DNA from: Proteobacteria bacterium UBA6492
GTDB lineage: Bacteria > Pseudomonadota > Gammaproteobacteria > UBA6429 > Thiohalophilaceae
DNA length: 29,701 nt
NCBI GenBank assembly: GCA_002436485.1
Contig: DJMK01000130.1
Coordinates: forward strand, 1-29,701
Reading direction: 5' to 3'
The notes under the pieces were generated by a model. The model did no database searches and had not been told where the DNA came from. It saw only the letters and a program-made list of their open reading frames with translations. This document shows, piece by piece, positions 1-7,748 of the stretch; the first letter of the stretch is position 1, and each line of letters begins with the position of its first letter. The position numbers and the translations under genes were made by a program.

Positions 1-1113
1 GTGCTTGAATTACAGGGCCATGGCGGGCCTGTCGTCATGGATATGTTATTACAAACGGCTATCAGCCATGGTGCACGTCTGGCGCGACCGGGAGAATTCA
101 GCGAGCGGGCCTTTCTCAATGATAAGCTGGACCTGGCGCAGGCCGAAGCCATTGCGGACCTGATCGATGCTGGCTCCGAACAGGCCGCGCGCTCTGCTAT
201 TCGGTCACTACAGGGCGAATTCTCCCGTGCAATTCATAGGCTGGTCGAACAGGTGACGGAACTGCGGGTATATGTCGAGGCCTCCATGGATTTCCCGGAA
301 GAAGAGATCGATTTTCTCAGCGAAGGGCACGTGGCGGAACGTATTGCAAATTTGCAGCAACAGGTTGAGCGCGTACTTGAACAGGCAATGCAGGGTAGCC
401 TGCTAAAAGAGGGCATCAACGTGGTGCTGGCAGGTCGCCCAAATGCCGGCAAGTCCAGTCTGTTGAATGCATTGGCTCGTCGCGAAGCCGCCATCGTGAC
501 TGACATTCCTGGGACTACCCGCGATATCGTGCGAGAAGAAATACATATCGATGGTATGCCATTACACATACTGGATACCGCGGGATTAAGGGAGTCCGGT
601 GACGTGGTGGAAAAAGAAGGCATGCGCCGTACCTGGCAGGCCATCGAGCAGGCCGATGTTTTGTTATTACTGGTTGATGATACGCAGGGTATGGGTGATA
701 TTGAAAACGAGATTCTTGGCAGGCTGCCAAAGAAACTGAATATTATAATCATACATAACAAGATAGATCTAAGCGGGCTAAAGCCCGGTGTCATAACTAA
801 GCAGCCTTACAAACTTGCCTTGTCGGCAAGTAACGCACAAGGCATAGAAGACCTGGTGAAGGTAATCAAGGAACTCGCCGGTATGCAAACCAGCGGAGAA
901 GGTAGTTTCATGGCGCGCCAACGTCATCTCGGTTCGATTAAACAAGCACAGGTATTTATCGAGAATGCACGATTGCAGGCCGAGTCCGGCCAGGGCGAAC
1001 TGGTAGCAGAAGAGCTCAAGCAGGCACAGGAAGCGCTGGGAGCGATTACTGGTGAAGTTAGCAGTGATGATTTACTTGGAAAAATATTTAGTGAGTTTTG
1101 TATTGGTAAATAA
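1..1113 (+). CDS. mnmE: tRNA modification GTPase MnmE, 5'-truncated by the window edge
   Basis: MnmE works with MnmG to install the (carboxymethyl)aminomethyl group on the wobble uridine of certain tRNAs, using tetrahydrofolate-bound carbon and GTP hydrolysis. The visible 370 residues are the C-terminal four fifths of a protein usually about 450 long. Reading begins inside the N-terminal folate-binding domain (LELQGHGGP segment), then the helical domain, then the inserted G domain: P-loop GRPNAGKS at about residue 145, DIPGTTRD switch, DTAG at about 192 and NKID at 253. It ends in the family signature FCIGK, whose cysteine is needed for tRNA modification. The first codon of the window, GTG, is an internal valine, not a start. 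The next gene begins inside its last codons. Confidence 0.97.
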   Translation: MLELQGHGGPVVMDMLLQTAISHGARLARPGEFSERAFLNDKLDLAQAEAIADLIDAGSEQAARSAIRSLQGEFSRAIHRLVEQVTELRVYVEASMDFPEEEIDFLSEGHVAERIANLQQQVERVLEQAMQGSLLKEGINVVLAGRPNAGKSSLLNALARREAAIVTDIPGTTRDIVREEIHIDGMPLHILDTAGLRESGDVVEKEGMRRTWQAIEQADVLLLLVDDTQGMGDIENEILGRLPKKLNIIIIHNKIDLSGLKPGVITKQPYKLALSASNAQGIEDLVKVIKELAGMQTSGEGSFMARQRHLGSIKQAQVFIENARLQAESGQGELVAEELKQAQEALGAITGEVSSDDLLGKIFSEFCIGK

Positions 1114-2167
1114 GCAACGCATACTGGTTTGTGTACTGAGTCTGGGTATGCTGTCTGGTTGCAGCAGCCTGGATTATTACCTGCAGGCCATCGATGGACA
1201 CCTGGACGTGACATCGCGGGAAAAACCAATTGAAACTTTACTACAGGACGACAACCAGGATGAAAAGTTAAAGGCGCAACTCGAGGTTGCCGTGCAGGCA
1301 AGGGAATTTGCCAGCAGCCAGCTGAAGTTGCCAGATAATGATAGTTATAAGAGTTATGCTGATCTTGAGCGACCCTACGTGGTCTGGAGTGTTGTGGCAA
1401 CACCGGAGTTTTCTATACAGCCGAAGCAGTGGTGTTTTTTGATAGTAGGTTGCTTAAGTTACCGTGGTTATTTTGATGAGCAGGAAGCCAAACAAAAAGC
1501 GAATGAACTAAAAACACAGGGATTTGATGTTTCTGTCAACGGGACCACTGCGTACTCCACGCTGGGCTATTTTGATGATCCGTTATTAAACACCATGTTA
1601 AGGCGAGGCGAAGCAAGCATGATAGGTCTTATGTTTCACGAGCTGGCTCATCAACTGGTGCATGTCGATGGTGATACCGCATTTAACGAAGCATTTGCGA
1701 CAATTATGGAACAGGAAGGGTTGCGTCGCTGGTTTCTGGCAAAAAACGAAACAAGCGAGTTCGCTGCCTACATGCAAAGAGAACAACATAGACGCGAGGT
1801 ATTTAAACTGCTCGCTGAAGTTCGTGCTGAACTTGACACGATGTACAGACAACGTATGTCTGATGACGAGAAACGGAAACAAAAACACACGCTGTTTGCA
1901 GAGCTCAGACGACGTTATTTTATCTGGCAAGAAACCAGCGGCTATCATGGCTTTGATAGCTGGATGAAAAAAGATCTTAATAATTCCCATTTGGCACTGG
2001 TTGCCACATACCATGACCTGGTGCCAAACTTTCAAGGCTTACTGCTATCGGTAAATGGTGACCTGGAACGTTTTTATCAACGCGTTCAGGAAATCGGTGA
2101 GCAAGAGCCAGGCAAGCGTTTAGCTATTATGACCAGCTATGCTTTTGACAAGACGACTGAAAGGTAA
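1091..2167 (+). CDS. predicted aminopeptidase-family zinc lipoprotein (PF10023-like)
   Basis: This is a putative outer-membrane or periplasmic zinc peptidase of the 'predicted aminopeptidase' family. With the GTG start at 1091 the protein has 358 residues and a clean lipoprotein signal: basic KQR, a hydrophobic core, then LSGC with the lipidated Cys at residue 24. The HELAHQ zinc motif is at about residue 183 and is followed by FNEAFA at about 198, where the Glu is the likely third ligand, as in gluzincins. Alternative in-frame starts at 1052 (GTG) and 1067 (ATG) give a longer N-terminus; none has a strong ribosome binding site. The gene overlaps the end of mnmE and is followed 6 bases later by a second metallopeptidase lipoprotein, so the two are probably cotranscribed. 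Its substrate is unknown. Confidence 0.82.
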   Translation: MSFVLVNKQRILVCVLSLGMLSGCSSLDYYLQAIDGHLDVTSREKPIETLLQDDNQDEKLKAQLEVAVQAREFASSQLKLPDNDSYKSYADLERPYVVWSVVATPEFSIQPKQWCFLIVGCLSYRGYFDEQEAKQKANELKTQGFDVSVNGTTAYSTLGYFDDPLLNTMLRRGEASMIGLMFHELAHQLVHVDGDTAFNEAFATIMEQEGLRRWFLAKNETSEFAAYMQREQHRREVFKLLAEVRAELDTMYRQRMSDDEKRKQKHTLFAELRRRYFIWQETSGYHGFDSWMKKDLNNSHLALVATYHDLVPNFQGLLLSVNGDLERFYQRVQEIGEQEPGKRLAIMTSYAFDKTTER

Positions 2168-2173
2168 TTAAAA

Positions 2174-3337
2174 ATGCCCACATTCATGCGATATATGAGT
2201 TTGTTGTTAATGTTAACCATAATCGGTGGCTGTGCGACCAACCCGGTCACCGGTAAATCGGAAATGAAATTAATCTCAGAACAACAAGAGCTGGCGATGG
2301 GTAAGGAGAATTATGCACCATTACAACAAATGCAGGGTGGGCAATACAGCGTTGACAAGGAACTCACCAGCTATGTACAGCAGGTAGGCAACAAGCTTGC
2401 CGCGGTAAGTGATAGAAAGCTGCCTTATGAATTTGTCGTGCTTAATAATTCTGTACCAAACGCCTGGGCTCTGCCCGGTGGAAAGATCGCCGTGAACCGC
2501 GGCTTGCTAGTGGAATTAAATAACGAAGCAGAACTTGCCGCTGTTCTGGGGCATGAAATCGTGCATGCCGCAGCAAGGCACAGCGCAAAAAAACTCGAAA
2601 CCGGTATGGCAATCAATGTTGGTCTGGTTACGCTGGCGGTTTTAACAGGTAAAGAAGAAAATCGCGGCGCCTACCTGGCTGCCGGTACGGTGGGTGCAGC
2701 ATTGTTGTCACAAAAATATAGCCGGGATGCCGAGCTGGAGTCTGATCATTATGGCATCAGGTACATGGTGCAGGCTGGATATGATCCCTATGCCGCGGTG
2801 AGTTTACAGGAAACCTTCGTAAGGTTATCTGAGGGCAAGCAACAGAACTGGCTGGAAGGACTGTTTGCGAGCCATCCACCATCAATGGAGCGAGTCGAGA
2901 AAAATCGTGAAATGGCAAAAAGCCTGTACCGTAACGGACTGGTGAAAAACGAGGCGGCATACAAAAAACGTATTGCACACCTGAAGAAAGTACGTCCTGC
3001 CTATGATAAGGAAACCAGGGCCTATGCCGAACTGAAAAACAAAAATTACCAGGCTGCCATGAAGTTAGCTAATCAAGCCATTGGTCTGGAACCAAGAGAG
3101 GCCTCATTCTACGCCTTGCGTGGCGATATTTATCAACAACAAAAACAGCACAACAAGGCAATCAATGAATACGACCAGGCGGTAAAACGGGACAGTGCCT
3201 TCTTTTACCCCTATCTGCAGCGTGGACTGAGTTACAAGGAACAGGGCGACAAGGCAAAGGCAAAAGCGGATTTACAGAAAAGCATGTTACTCTTGCCAAC
3301 CAAGGAAGCGCAAACTGCGCTGCAGGCACTTAACTAG
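2174..3337 (+). CDS. M48-family metallopeptidase lipoprotein with TPR repeats (BepA/LoiP-like)
   Basis: Likely a periplasmic zinc protease in outer-membrane protein quality control. The signal peptide ends in a lipobox (IIGGC, Cys at about residue 20) followed by ATNPVTGK, a typical start of mature LoiP/YggG-type proteins. The zinc site HEIVH is at residues 127-131, and the downstream ELESD segment (Glu187) supplies the usual ExxxD third ligand. An SHPPSMER segment near residue 235 is also typical of the family. The last 110 residues contain at least two TPR-like helical repeats, as in BepA, although the protein (387 aa) is shorter than E. coli BepA. An AAGG sequence lies 9 bases before the ATG. 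It follows the preceding lipoprotein peptidase by 6 bases. The exact M48 subgroup is not settled. Confidence 0.88.
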   Translation: MPTFMRYMSLLLMLTIIGGCATNPVTGKSEMKLISEQQELAMGKENYAPLQQMQGGQYSVDKELTSYVQQVGNKLAAVSDRKLPYEFVVLNNSVPNAWALPGGKIAVNRGLLVELNNEAELAAVLGHEIVHAAARHSAKKLETGMAINVGLVTLAVLTGKEENRGAYLAAGTVGAALLSQKYSRDAELESDHYGIRYMVQAGYDPYAAVSLQETFVRLSEGKQQNWLEGLFASHPPSMERVEKNREMAKSLYRNGLVKNEAAYKKRIAHLKKVRPAYDKETRAYAELKNKNYQAAMKLANQAIGLEPREASFYALRGDIYQQQKQHNKAINEYDQAVKRDSAFFYPYLQRGLSYKEQGDKAKAKADLQKSMLLLPTKEAQTALQALN

Positions 3338-3371
3338 TCTTTTCTTAAACAGGCCATCACTGTATTTTTTA

Positions 3372-4307
3372 TTATAAATTACTTATCTGTATTACCGCGT
3401 TGATGACTGCACGTGGCTGCACGTACTGCAGGTAGTGACCCGTATTATCGAGCAAAACAAGTTTACTGTTTGGTACGACTTGTACCAGTCTTTTACTACC
3501 CTCAGCAATATCAGCGTAGGGTTCCTGTTTACCTAGTAAGACATAAACCGGTTGTTGAATTTTCGCATAGCTCTTGCTGATCGCGTTCAGTTCATCGGTA
3601 ACCGTCGAGGTCTGTTCCACCCGCGTATGTAATATGCCAGTGTTATTCCACATATTAATACGAAAATCGATGAATGATTTATCAAACAGGGAAACGTTAG
3701 GTGAAAGGGATGTTAACAGGCCATCGCGCAACATGGATTCTGCGATCATTGGGCGTAACAGAAACAACAGGCCCTTGCCGAACGCCGGGGTAGCCAGCAC
3801 GTGTTCAATTGGTCGAGTACTGACTAGCGAATATGCCGCAGGCGCCAGTAACACATAACCCTTGATTTGTGGTGTTTGTTCAACAGCCAGTTTCAATGCA
3901 ATCGAACCACCATAGGAGTGGGCCACCACGATGACATCGCGAAGACCAAGTTCTTGAATCAGCCTGTTGGTGTAATGTGCATTACTGGCAATGTTGGCTT
4001 TAACAGGTGGTGCTGCACTATAGCCATGGCCAATTCGATCGAAGGCAGTAACGCGATAGTGTTTTGCCAGCTCTGGCATTACGCTGTCGAAATCTTCCAG
4101 GCTACCAATCGAGCCATGCAGAAAAAGTACGTCGGGACCCGTGCCTGCCTGAAGTACACGCAGTTTAACGCCATCGATGTCAACATGCTGTCCTTTAAGT
4201 GCAGCGGGAATGGCGATGTCTTTACTATAAAGGTAGCTGACTAAAAGCGCGCTGATAAACAACAGGAACAACAGTGCGGCGCTGAACTTGATCAATCGTG
4301 TAAACAT
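3372..4307 (-). CDS. membrane-anchored alpha/beta hydrolase
   Basis: A 311-residue alpha/beta-hydrolase-fold protein of unknown substrate. An N-terminal hydrophobic segment (about residues 5-28) looks like a membrane anchor or uncleaved signal, placing the enzyme on the periplasmic side. The oxyanion-loop HGSIGS follows strand 3, the nucleophile elbow is AHSYGGS with Ser131, and the catalytic His is probably His291 in TGHYLQY. The acid residue is less clear and probably lies in the LLGKQEPYAD stretch. I chose the ATG at 4307; a TTG at 4328 would add seven Asn-rich residues and falls next to the upstream terminator. No clear Shine-Dalgarno sequence is present. It is convergent with the M48 peptidase gene and looks monocistronic. 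Confidence 0.85.
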   Translation of the reverse strand: MFTRLIKFSAALLFLLFISALLVSYLYSKDIAIPAALKGQHVDIDGVKLRVLQAGTGPDVLFLHGSIGSLEDFDSVMPELAKHYRVTAFDRIGHGYSAAPPVKANIASNAHYTNRLIQELGLRDVIVVAHSYGGSIALKLAVEQTPQIKGYVLLAPAAYSLVSTRPIEHVLATPAFGKGLLFLLRPMIAESMLRDGLLTSLSPNVSLFDKSFIDFRINMWNNTGILHTRVEQTSTVTDELNAISKSYAKIQQPVYVLLGKQEPYADIAEGSKRLVQVVPNSKLVLLDNTGHYLQYVQPRAVINAVIQISNL

Positions 4308-4325
4308 GTTGTTATTGTTTCGTAA

Positions 4326-4354
4326 CAAGAAAAAAGGGGCAAATGATTTGCCCC
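4326..4354 (-). terminator. rho-independent terminator after the 73-residue gene
   Basis: A perfect 8-bp stem (GGGGCAAA / TTTGCCCC, 4336-4354) with a three-base loop is followed on the minus strand by a run of six T (4335-4330). It begins 24 bases after the stop codon of the 73-residue gene at 4378. On the plus strand the hairpin is followed only by TTT. Confidence 0.85.
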
Positions 4355-4377
4355 TTTGTGTGGTTTGTTCCCGTCGC

Positions 4378-4599
4378 CTACATTTCGAATTTCGGGTCCA
4401 TGATCATCTCGGGCCAGAACACCTTGTCGGGTTCTTTTTTCCCCATCTCGGCGGCTTTTTTTTCAGCCTCGAAGAAACTGAGGTTATCATCGGTTCGGCC
4501 ACGCTCAAATCCATAACGTATCTTCCAGCCGATGGTATAGCCTTTGTCACTTGCACCCCTTTGTAGTGGGTTAGCACGATTAACGTAAACACCTGCCAT
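4378..4599 (-). CDS. 73-residue protein of unknown function, strongly signposted gene
   Basis: I do not recognise this protein. It is small, soluble and polar, without signal peptide or membrane segment. The N-terminal half has a GYTIGWKIRYGFERG stretch, probably beta-strands. A lysine- and glutamate-rich helix follows (about residues 42-57) and the end is FWPEMIMDPKFEM. The case for a real gene is strong: GGAGG lies 7 bases before the ATG, a good sigma-70 promoter lies upstream (4647-4675), and a textbook terminator follows. It stands as its own transcription unit between the hydrolase and the MddA-like operon. An overlapping minus-strand frame at 4404-4679 lacks these signals and is a shadow. 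Confidence 0.8.
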   Translation of the reverse strand: MAGVYVNRANPLQRGASDKGYTIGWKIRYGFERGRTDDNLSFFEAEKKAAEMGKKEPDKVFWPEMIMDPKFEM

Positions 4600-4646
4600 A
4601 GTAAAACCTCCGTATCAGGTTGCAGAATTAGAAAAACAGGACAGAC

Positions 4647-4675
4647 TATATAATATATCAGAGTATAACACTCAA
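4647..4675 (-). promoter_or_regulatory. sigma-70 promoter of the 73-residue gene
   Basis: On the minus strand TTGAGT (-35, 4675-4670) is separated by 17 bases from TATATA (-10, 4652-4647). This predicts a start near 4640 and a leader of about 40 bases ending in the GGAGG site. The surroundings are AT-rich. Confidence 0.5.
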
Positions 4676-4740
4676 GCATACCATTAACTTATTGTTTTAT
4701 TGGATAATTTAAGTGGTGACGGTGCGTCTGGTAAGCGATG

Positions 4741-4764
4741 CAGGGCCAGTCGAGGCTGGCCCTG
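4741..4764 (-). other. 9-bp perfect hairpin just after the MddA-like gene
   Basis: CAGGGCCAG and CTGGCCCTG form a perfect 9-bp GC-rich stem with a six-base loop, starting 6 bases past the stop codon at 4771. No T-run follows on either strand, so it is not a standard intrinsic terminator. It may stabilise the 3' end of the message or act with Rho. Confidence 0.45.
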
Positions 4765-4770
4765 TCGATG

Positions 4771-5553
4771 TTAGAAGACCTTTGGAACCAGAGTTGCGAT
4801 CTGTCGCTTGTATTCAATGTAGGTCTTTCCAAACTGCCTGATCAAATCCCGCTCCTCCAGCATTACACCAATCACAACATACAGGGTTAGCAGGCTGGCC
4901 ATGACAAAGTGCGAGAATGACATGGCCGGTACCGCCCACATGCCAACCAGCACTCCCAGCATCATCGGGTGGCGACTGTAGCGGTACATGTACTTTTGTG
5001 TGAAGGGTAATTTACTGTACGGCTTATCTATGAAGTAAAGATAGACCTGGCGCAGACCCATCAATTCGAAATGGTTGGTCACGAAGGTGGCAATGAACAG
5101 GTAAATCCAGCCCGCTGCAAATAATACCCACAGCATGACTTGTAGTGTGGTGTTTTCTACCATCCATATATTACCTGGCACGGATTGCCAGAAGTAGATT
5201 GCTGCGGCCATACAAATTCCTGACATAAGTACAAAGGTAGACCGTTCAGCTGCTTCTGGCAGGTATTTTTTAAGTATGTTCTTGAAACCAGACCTGGCCA
5301 TGATGCTGTGTTGTAGACCGAATAACATGATCAATCCAAAATTGACCAGCAAGGCAGATGCTGTTGAGTCTGTATTTAAAGGGCTAAAACCGACTGGCGC
5401 CAGCCCACCCATGGCCAGGATAATCCAGAGAAGTCCAGCGACGCCAATGTGATACGCGAGTAAGCCATAGAGCAGTACGGATGTTCTCTTGATAAGACCC
5501 GGTGATGTTTCCATTTGCCTGTAGTTTCCCAGTGCTTCAAGTGCTTGTGTCAT
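4771..5553 (-). CDS. mddA: MddA-like methanethiol S-methyltransferase (NnrU/ICMT-type membrane protein)
   Basis: MddA converts methanethiol to dimethyl sulfide using S-adenosylmethionine. The 260-residue protein has several hydrophobic segments and the NnrU / isoprenylcysteine methyltransferase-like C-terminal half. Features shared with the MddA family as I recall it are QHSIMAR in the first half, NHFELMGLRQV in the middle, YRYSRHPMMLG (the RHP cofactor-binding motif), and LEERDLIRQFGKTYIEYK near the end. AGGGAG lies about 8 bases before the ATG. It is the second gene of an operon with the 59-residue protein 51 bases upstream, divergent from an HxlR regulator. Related NnrU-type methyltransferases with other substrates are the main alternative, so the substrate is inferred from family resemblance only. 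Confidence 0.75.
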   Translation of the reverse strand: MTQALEALGNYRQMETSPGLIKRTSVLLYGLLAYHIGVAGLLWIILAMGGLAPVGFSPLNTDSTASALLVNFGLIMLFGLQHSIMARSGFKNILKKYLPEAAERSTFVLMSGICMAAAIYFWQSVPGNIWMVENTTLQVMLWVLFAAGWIYLFIATFVTNHFELMGLRQVYLYFIDKPYSKLPFTQKYMYRYSRHPMMLGVLVGMWAVPAMSFSHFVMASLLTLYVVIGVMLEERDLIRQFGKTYIEYKRQIATLVPKVF

Positions 5554-5604
5554 TTCATTTCTCCCTGCATATTAATGATTTTGATAGTTGAAAGAAAATT
5601 TATC

Positions 5605-5784
5605 TCAGACAGAATTGTGAACGATGTCCCGAATCGTCAAATGACGGTGGTCATAGTTGATTGACTGGGCTGTGCCATGCATAAACCAGGCAACAGTATG
5701 CAGTGCACGTCCACGTTCAGTTTCCGGAATATTTTTTGTTGGTTCCTTTGTCTGCCCATGAAAGGGAATAGTTTGTGTTGTCAT
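5605..5784 (-). CDS. 59-residue protein of unknown function, operon partner of the MddA-like gene
   Basis: A small soluble protein that I do not recognise. It begins MTTQTIPFHGQTK and has several histidines (HTVAWFMHG, YDHRHLTIRD). There is no signal peptide or membrane segment. The ATG at 5784 is chosen over an in-frame TTG at 5790 because GAGGAG sits 7-8 bases before it. It is the first gene after the divergent control region and is followed 51 bases later by the membrane methyltransferase, so the two are likely cotranscribed. The histidines might suggest metal binding, but no known motif is visible. Confidence 0.7.
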   Translation of the reverse strand: MTTQTIPFHGQTKEPTKNIPETERGRALHTVAWFMHGTAQSINYDHRHLTIRDIVHNSV

Positions 5785-5882
5785 CTTCAATCTCCTCTAG
5801 GTGGTATGCGTTTTTTTAAGAGAACCGCGAGTTCCCATGTGAGGAGAATAGGCTGGTGGCTGGGTAGACAATACTCCTGTTT

Positions 5883-5932
5883 GTGTAGTAACTAACTACA
5901 CTTTGTGTAGTAACGCGCTACACTACGCGTAG
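5883..5932. promoter_or_regulatory. tandem palindromic operators, probably for the HxlR regulator
   Basis: Two 19-bp palindromes share the form GTGTAG-TAAC-N3-CTACAC. The first (5883-5901) is perfect over 7-bp arms, the second (5905-5923) over 6-bp arms; their centres are 22 bp apart, about two helical turns. A third, shorter palindrome CTACGCGTAG (5923-5932) abuts them. They lie between the divergent 59-residue/MddA-like operon and the HxlR gene, 46 bases before the HxlR ATG. The TAGT/ACTA cores resemble the inverted-repeat sites described for some HxlR/DUF24 proteins. Binding by this regulator is inference. Confidence 0.7.
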
Positions 5933-5977
5933 TTGGCACCAAACTGGCTAAATCGGCCTCATGCGGAGAACCAAACT

Positions 5978-6661
5978 ATGGAATACGGACAGTTTTGCCC
6001 TATTGCCAAGGCCTCTGAAATTATTGGAGAAAAATGGACGATCCTGATTATTCGTGAGCTGTTGATGGGGGCCACTCGTTTTAACGAGTTACAGCGCGGC
6101 TTAAGCTTGATTTCTCCAACCATTCTCACCAAACGCCTCAATTCCCTGGTTGAAGATGGTCTGGTAATAAAAAAGAAAATAAATGGCCAACAGGGCTATG
6201 AATATTTGAGCACGGCATCATGCCGAGAGTTATTACCGGTAATCAAGTCACTGGGTGACTGGGGCATGCGTTGGGCCAGGGCTAACATGAAGCAGGATGA
6301 TTATGATCCTGAATTACTGATGTTGTATTTACAACGCAGTATTCAACCAGACAAACTGCTTGGCGATGAAACAGTTATTCGTTTCAAGTTTACCGACCTA
6401 AAAGAGATGGCTGACTGGTGGCTGGTGGTTAATGGAGAGACAATCGATGTTTGCATCAAGGACCCAGGCAAGGAAGTCGATGTCTACTTTACCTGCGACA
6501 TCAAAACCTTGATTGATGTCTGGATGGGAGATCTATCGTATCGCGAGGCGGTCAAAAGCGGGCAGCTAAAAGTTGTGGGCCAAAGTGCACTGACCAGGAA
6601 TATCTTTTCATGGTTGACGATCAGTATATTTGCCGATCTGCCATCGGCAAGCAGTATTTAA
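5978..6661 (+). CDS. HxlR-family transcriptional regulator with C-terminal SCP2-like domain
   Basis: The 227-residue protein starts with an HxlR (DUF24) winged helix: FCPIAKASEIIGEKW with the conserved N-terminal Cys7, the recognition region LSLISPTILTKRLNSL, and a wing near residue 70. From about residue 115 the sequence (RFKFTDL, DWWLVVNG, VDVYFTCD, SGQLKVVG) looks like an SCP2 sterol-carrier fold, a known fusion that gives a hydrophobic ligand pocket. The ATG at 5978 has GGAG about 10 bases upstream and begins right at the conserved domain; an in-frame TTG at 5933 falls inside the operators. It is divergent from the MddA-like operon. Autoregulation and control of that operon are likely. 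The ligand is unknown; Cys7 might permit redox or electrophile sensing, as in some family members. Confidence 0.88.
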   Translation: MEYGQFCPIAKASEIIGEKWTILIIRELLMGATRFNELQRGLSLISPTILTKRLNSLVEDGLVIKKKINGQQGYEYLSTASCRELLPVIKSLGDWGMRWARANMKQDDYDPELLMLYLQRSIQPDKLLGDETVIRFKFTDLKEMADWWLVVNGETIDVCIKDPGKEVDVYFTCDIKTLIDVWMGDLSYREAVKSGQLKVVGQSALTRNIFSWLTISIFADLPSASSI

Positions 6662-6688
6662 TAAGTGGCCCGCCGGAAGAAAATACAG

Positions 6689-7708
6689 TTAATCGCTGCT
6701 CAATGCAGCGACCAGTGCCAGGTCTCCCGGTTTCACAGTTTTAGTATCAAATTTTTTCGCAGCCGCCGCCATGCGCGTCAAAGCTGCTTTGATGGGCATG
6801 GCAGGACTGGTATCACCTTTTTTGGCACGATGAAAACGAACCGGGTTGATGCGTGCTACTACATAGTTACGTAAATAGGGTGATTTGAACCCTTGCTTCT
6901 GCAACTTGTCGATGATCTTTTTCACCTTTACATCAATCTCCATCAGGCGTGCGGCATAGTCCTTACGCTCGCGCAGACTAACCGGTAAGGTTCGATCACT
7001 GAAGCGATCCACTTTTTTCAGGAAAGATGAATAGGCACCACCTGCAAAGCGTTTGTTTTTCTGGTAAATAAGACCAAGCGTGAGAAATTCAGCGGCTTCA
7101 AACTGTTCGGCATAGTTAGACTCCTTGCCGCGGGGTTTGCTTTTTGCGAGGCTTTGCGCCATGCGAATAACTTCCAGGCTGCGGTCTTTTACGTTATGCG
7201 CTTTCTCCGTATTCAATGCCAGGATGCGAAATGCCAAAGCCTCATCCGGCGAAATCAGGGCGGTTATCTGTTGTAAACCCAGCATCTTGGCAGCTGCCAG
7301 CCGATGCCGGCCATTGGGTGTCCAAAGGTGGCCATCCTCGCCTCGTACCACGATCAGAGGGTCAAGAAATGAACCGGCTTCATCGATTTTTTCTGCCAGT
7401 CGCTTGGTATGCGTGGGCGAAAGATCACGCTGAAACGGTGTTGGTTGCACGGCTTTGAGCGGTATGGAGGCGATCAAGATAGGCCTGCCTGAAAGCGGTT
7501 CAGCGTAGGCACCAATAGCAACGCCACCAGCAGCCTGTATTTCTTCAACCAGTGGTGCAATTTCACTGTGATCAAGCGCAAGCGCAATCTCCGCAGATTT
7601 CAGGCCGCGTTTGTTTTTGCTCGGTGCAAGCTTGCCGCGCACAGATTTCTTGCGCGCGGTTTTTTTCTTTGCCGCCTTTTTTCGGGCAGATTTCTTTTTA
7701 GTGGCCAT
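6689..7708 (-). CDS. ParB/Srx-like domain protein with lysine-rich histone-H1-like N-terminal tail
   Basis: A 339-residue protein. Residues 1-34 are a low-complexity Lys/Ala/Arg tail (KKKSARKK, AKKKTARKK) like the tails of bacterial H1-like proteins. From about residue 80 it has a ParB N-terminal-type domain: a PTPFQRDLS segment, then WTPNGRHRLAAAKMLG around residues 128-143, where GRHR corresponds to the nucleotide-binding GERR-type box. The C-terminal half is helical and basic. There is no parA beside it and no replication origin, so it is an orphan and probably not the chromosomal segregation ParB. Sequence-specific or general DNA binding is inferred from the tail and fold. There is no clear Shine-Dalgarno sequence. 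It is probably transcribed alone; the unrelated gene upstream ends 40 bases away. Confidence 0.78.
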   Translation of the reverse strand: MATKKKSARKKAAKKKTARKKSVRGKLAPSKNKRGLKSAEIALALDHSEIAPLVEEIQAAGGVAIGAYAEPLSGRPILIASIPLKAVQPTPFQRDLSPTHTKRLAEKIDEAGSFLDPLIVVRGEDGHLWTPNGRHRLAAAKMLGLQQITALISPDEALAFRILALNTEKAHNVKDRSLEVIRMAQSLAKSKPRGKESNYAEQFEAAEFLTLGLIYQKNKRFAGGAYSSFLKKVDRFSDRTLPVSLRERKDYAARLMEIDVKVKKIIDKLQKQGFKSPYLRNYVVARINPVRFHRAKKGDTSPAMPIKAALTRMAAAAKKFDTKTVKPGDLALVAALSSD

Positions 7709-7748
7709 GCTATGTTTATACTAGAAATTCTGATGCCATGCAGTTATT

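Noticed and set aside
234..794. A 186-codon minus-strand frame
   Set aside because: It is antisense to the G domain of mnmE; the Ser/Arg-rich translation is typical of a shadow frame.
4404..4679. A 91-codon minus-strand frame overlapping the 73-residue gene
   Set aside because: It is in another frame and has no ribosome binding site; the promoter, GGAGG and terminator all fit the 73-residue frame.
5883..5932. Possible short CRISPR-like or tandem repeat array
   Set aside because: There are only two full copies, each an inverted repeat, 22 bp apart and sitting in a divergent promoter region. Operators explain this better.
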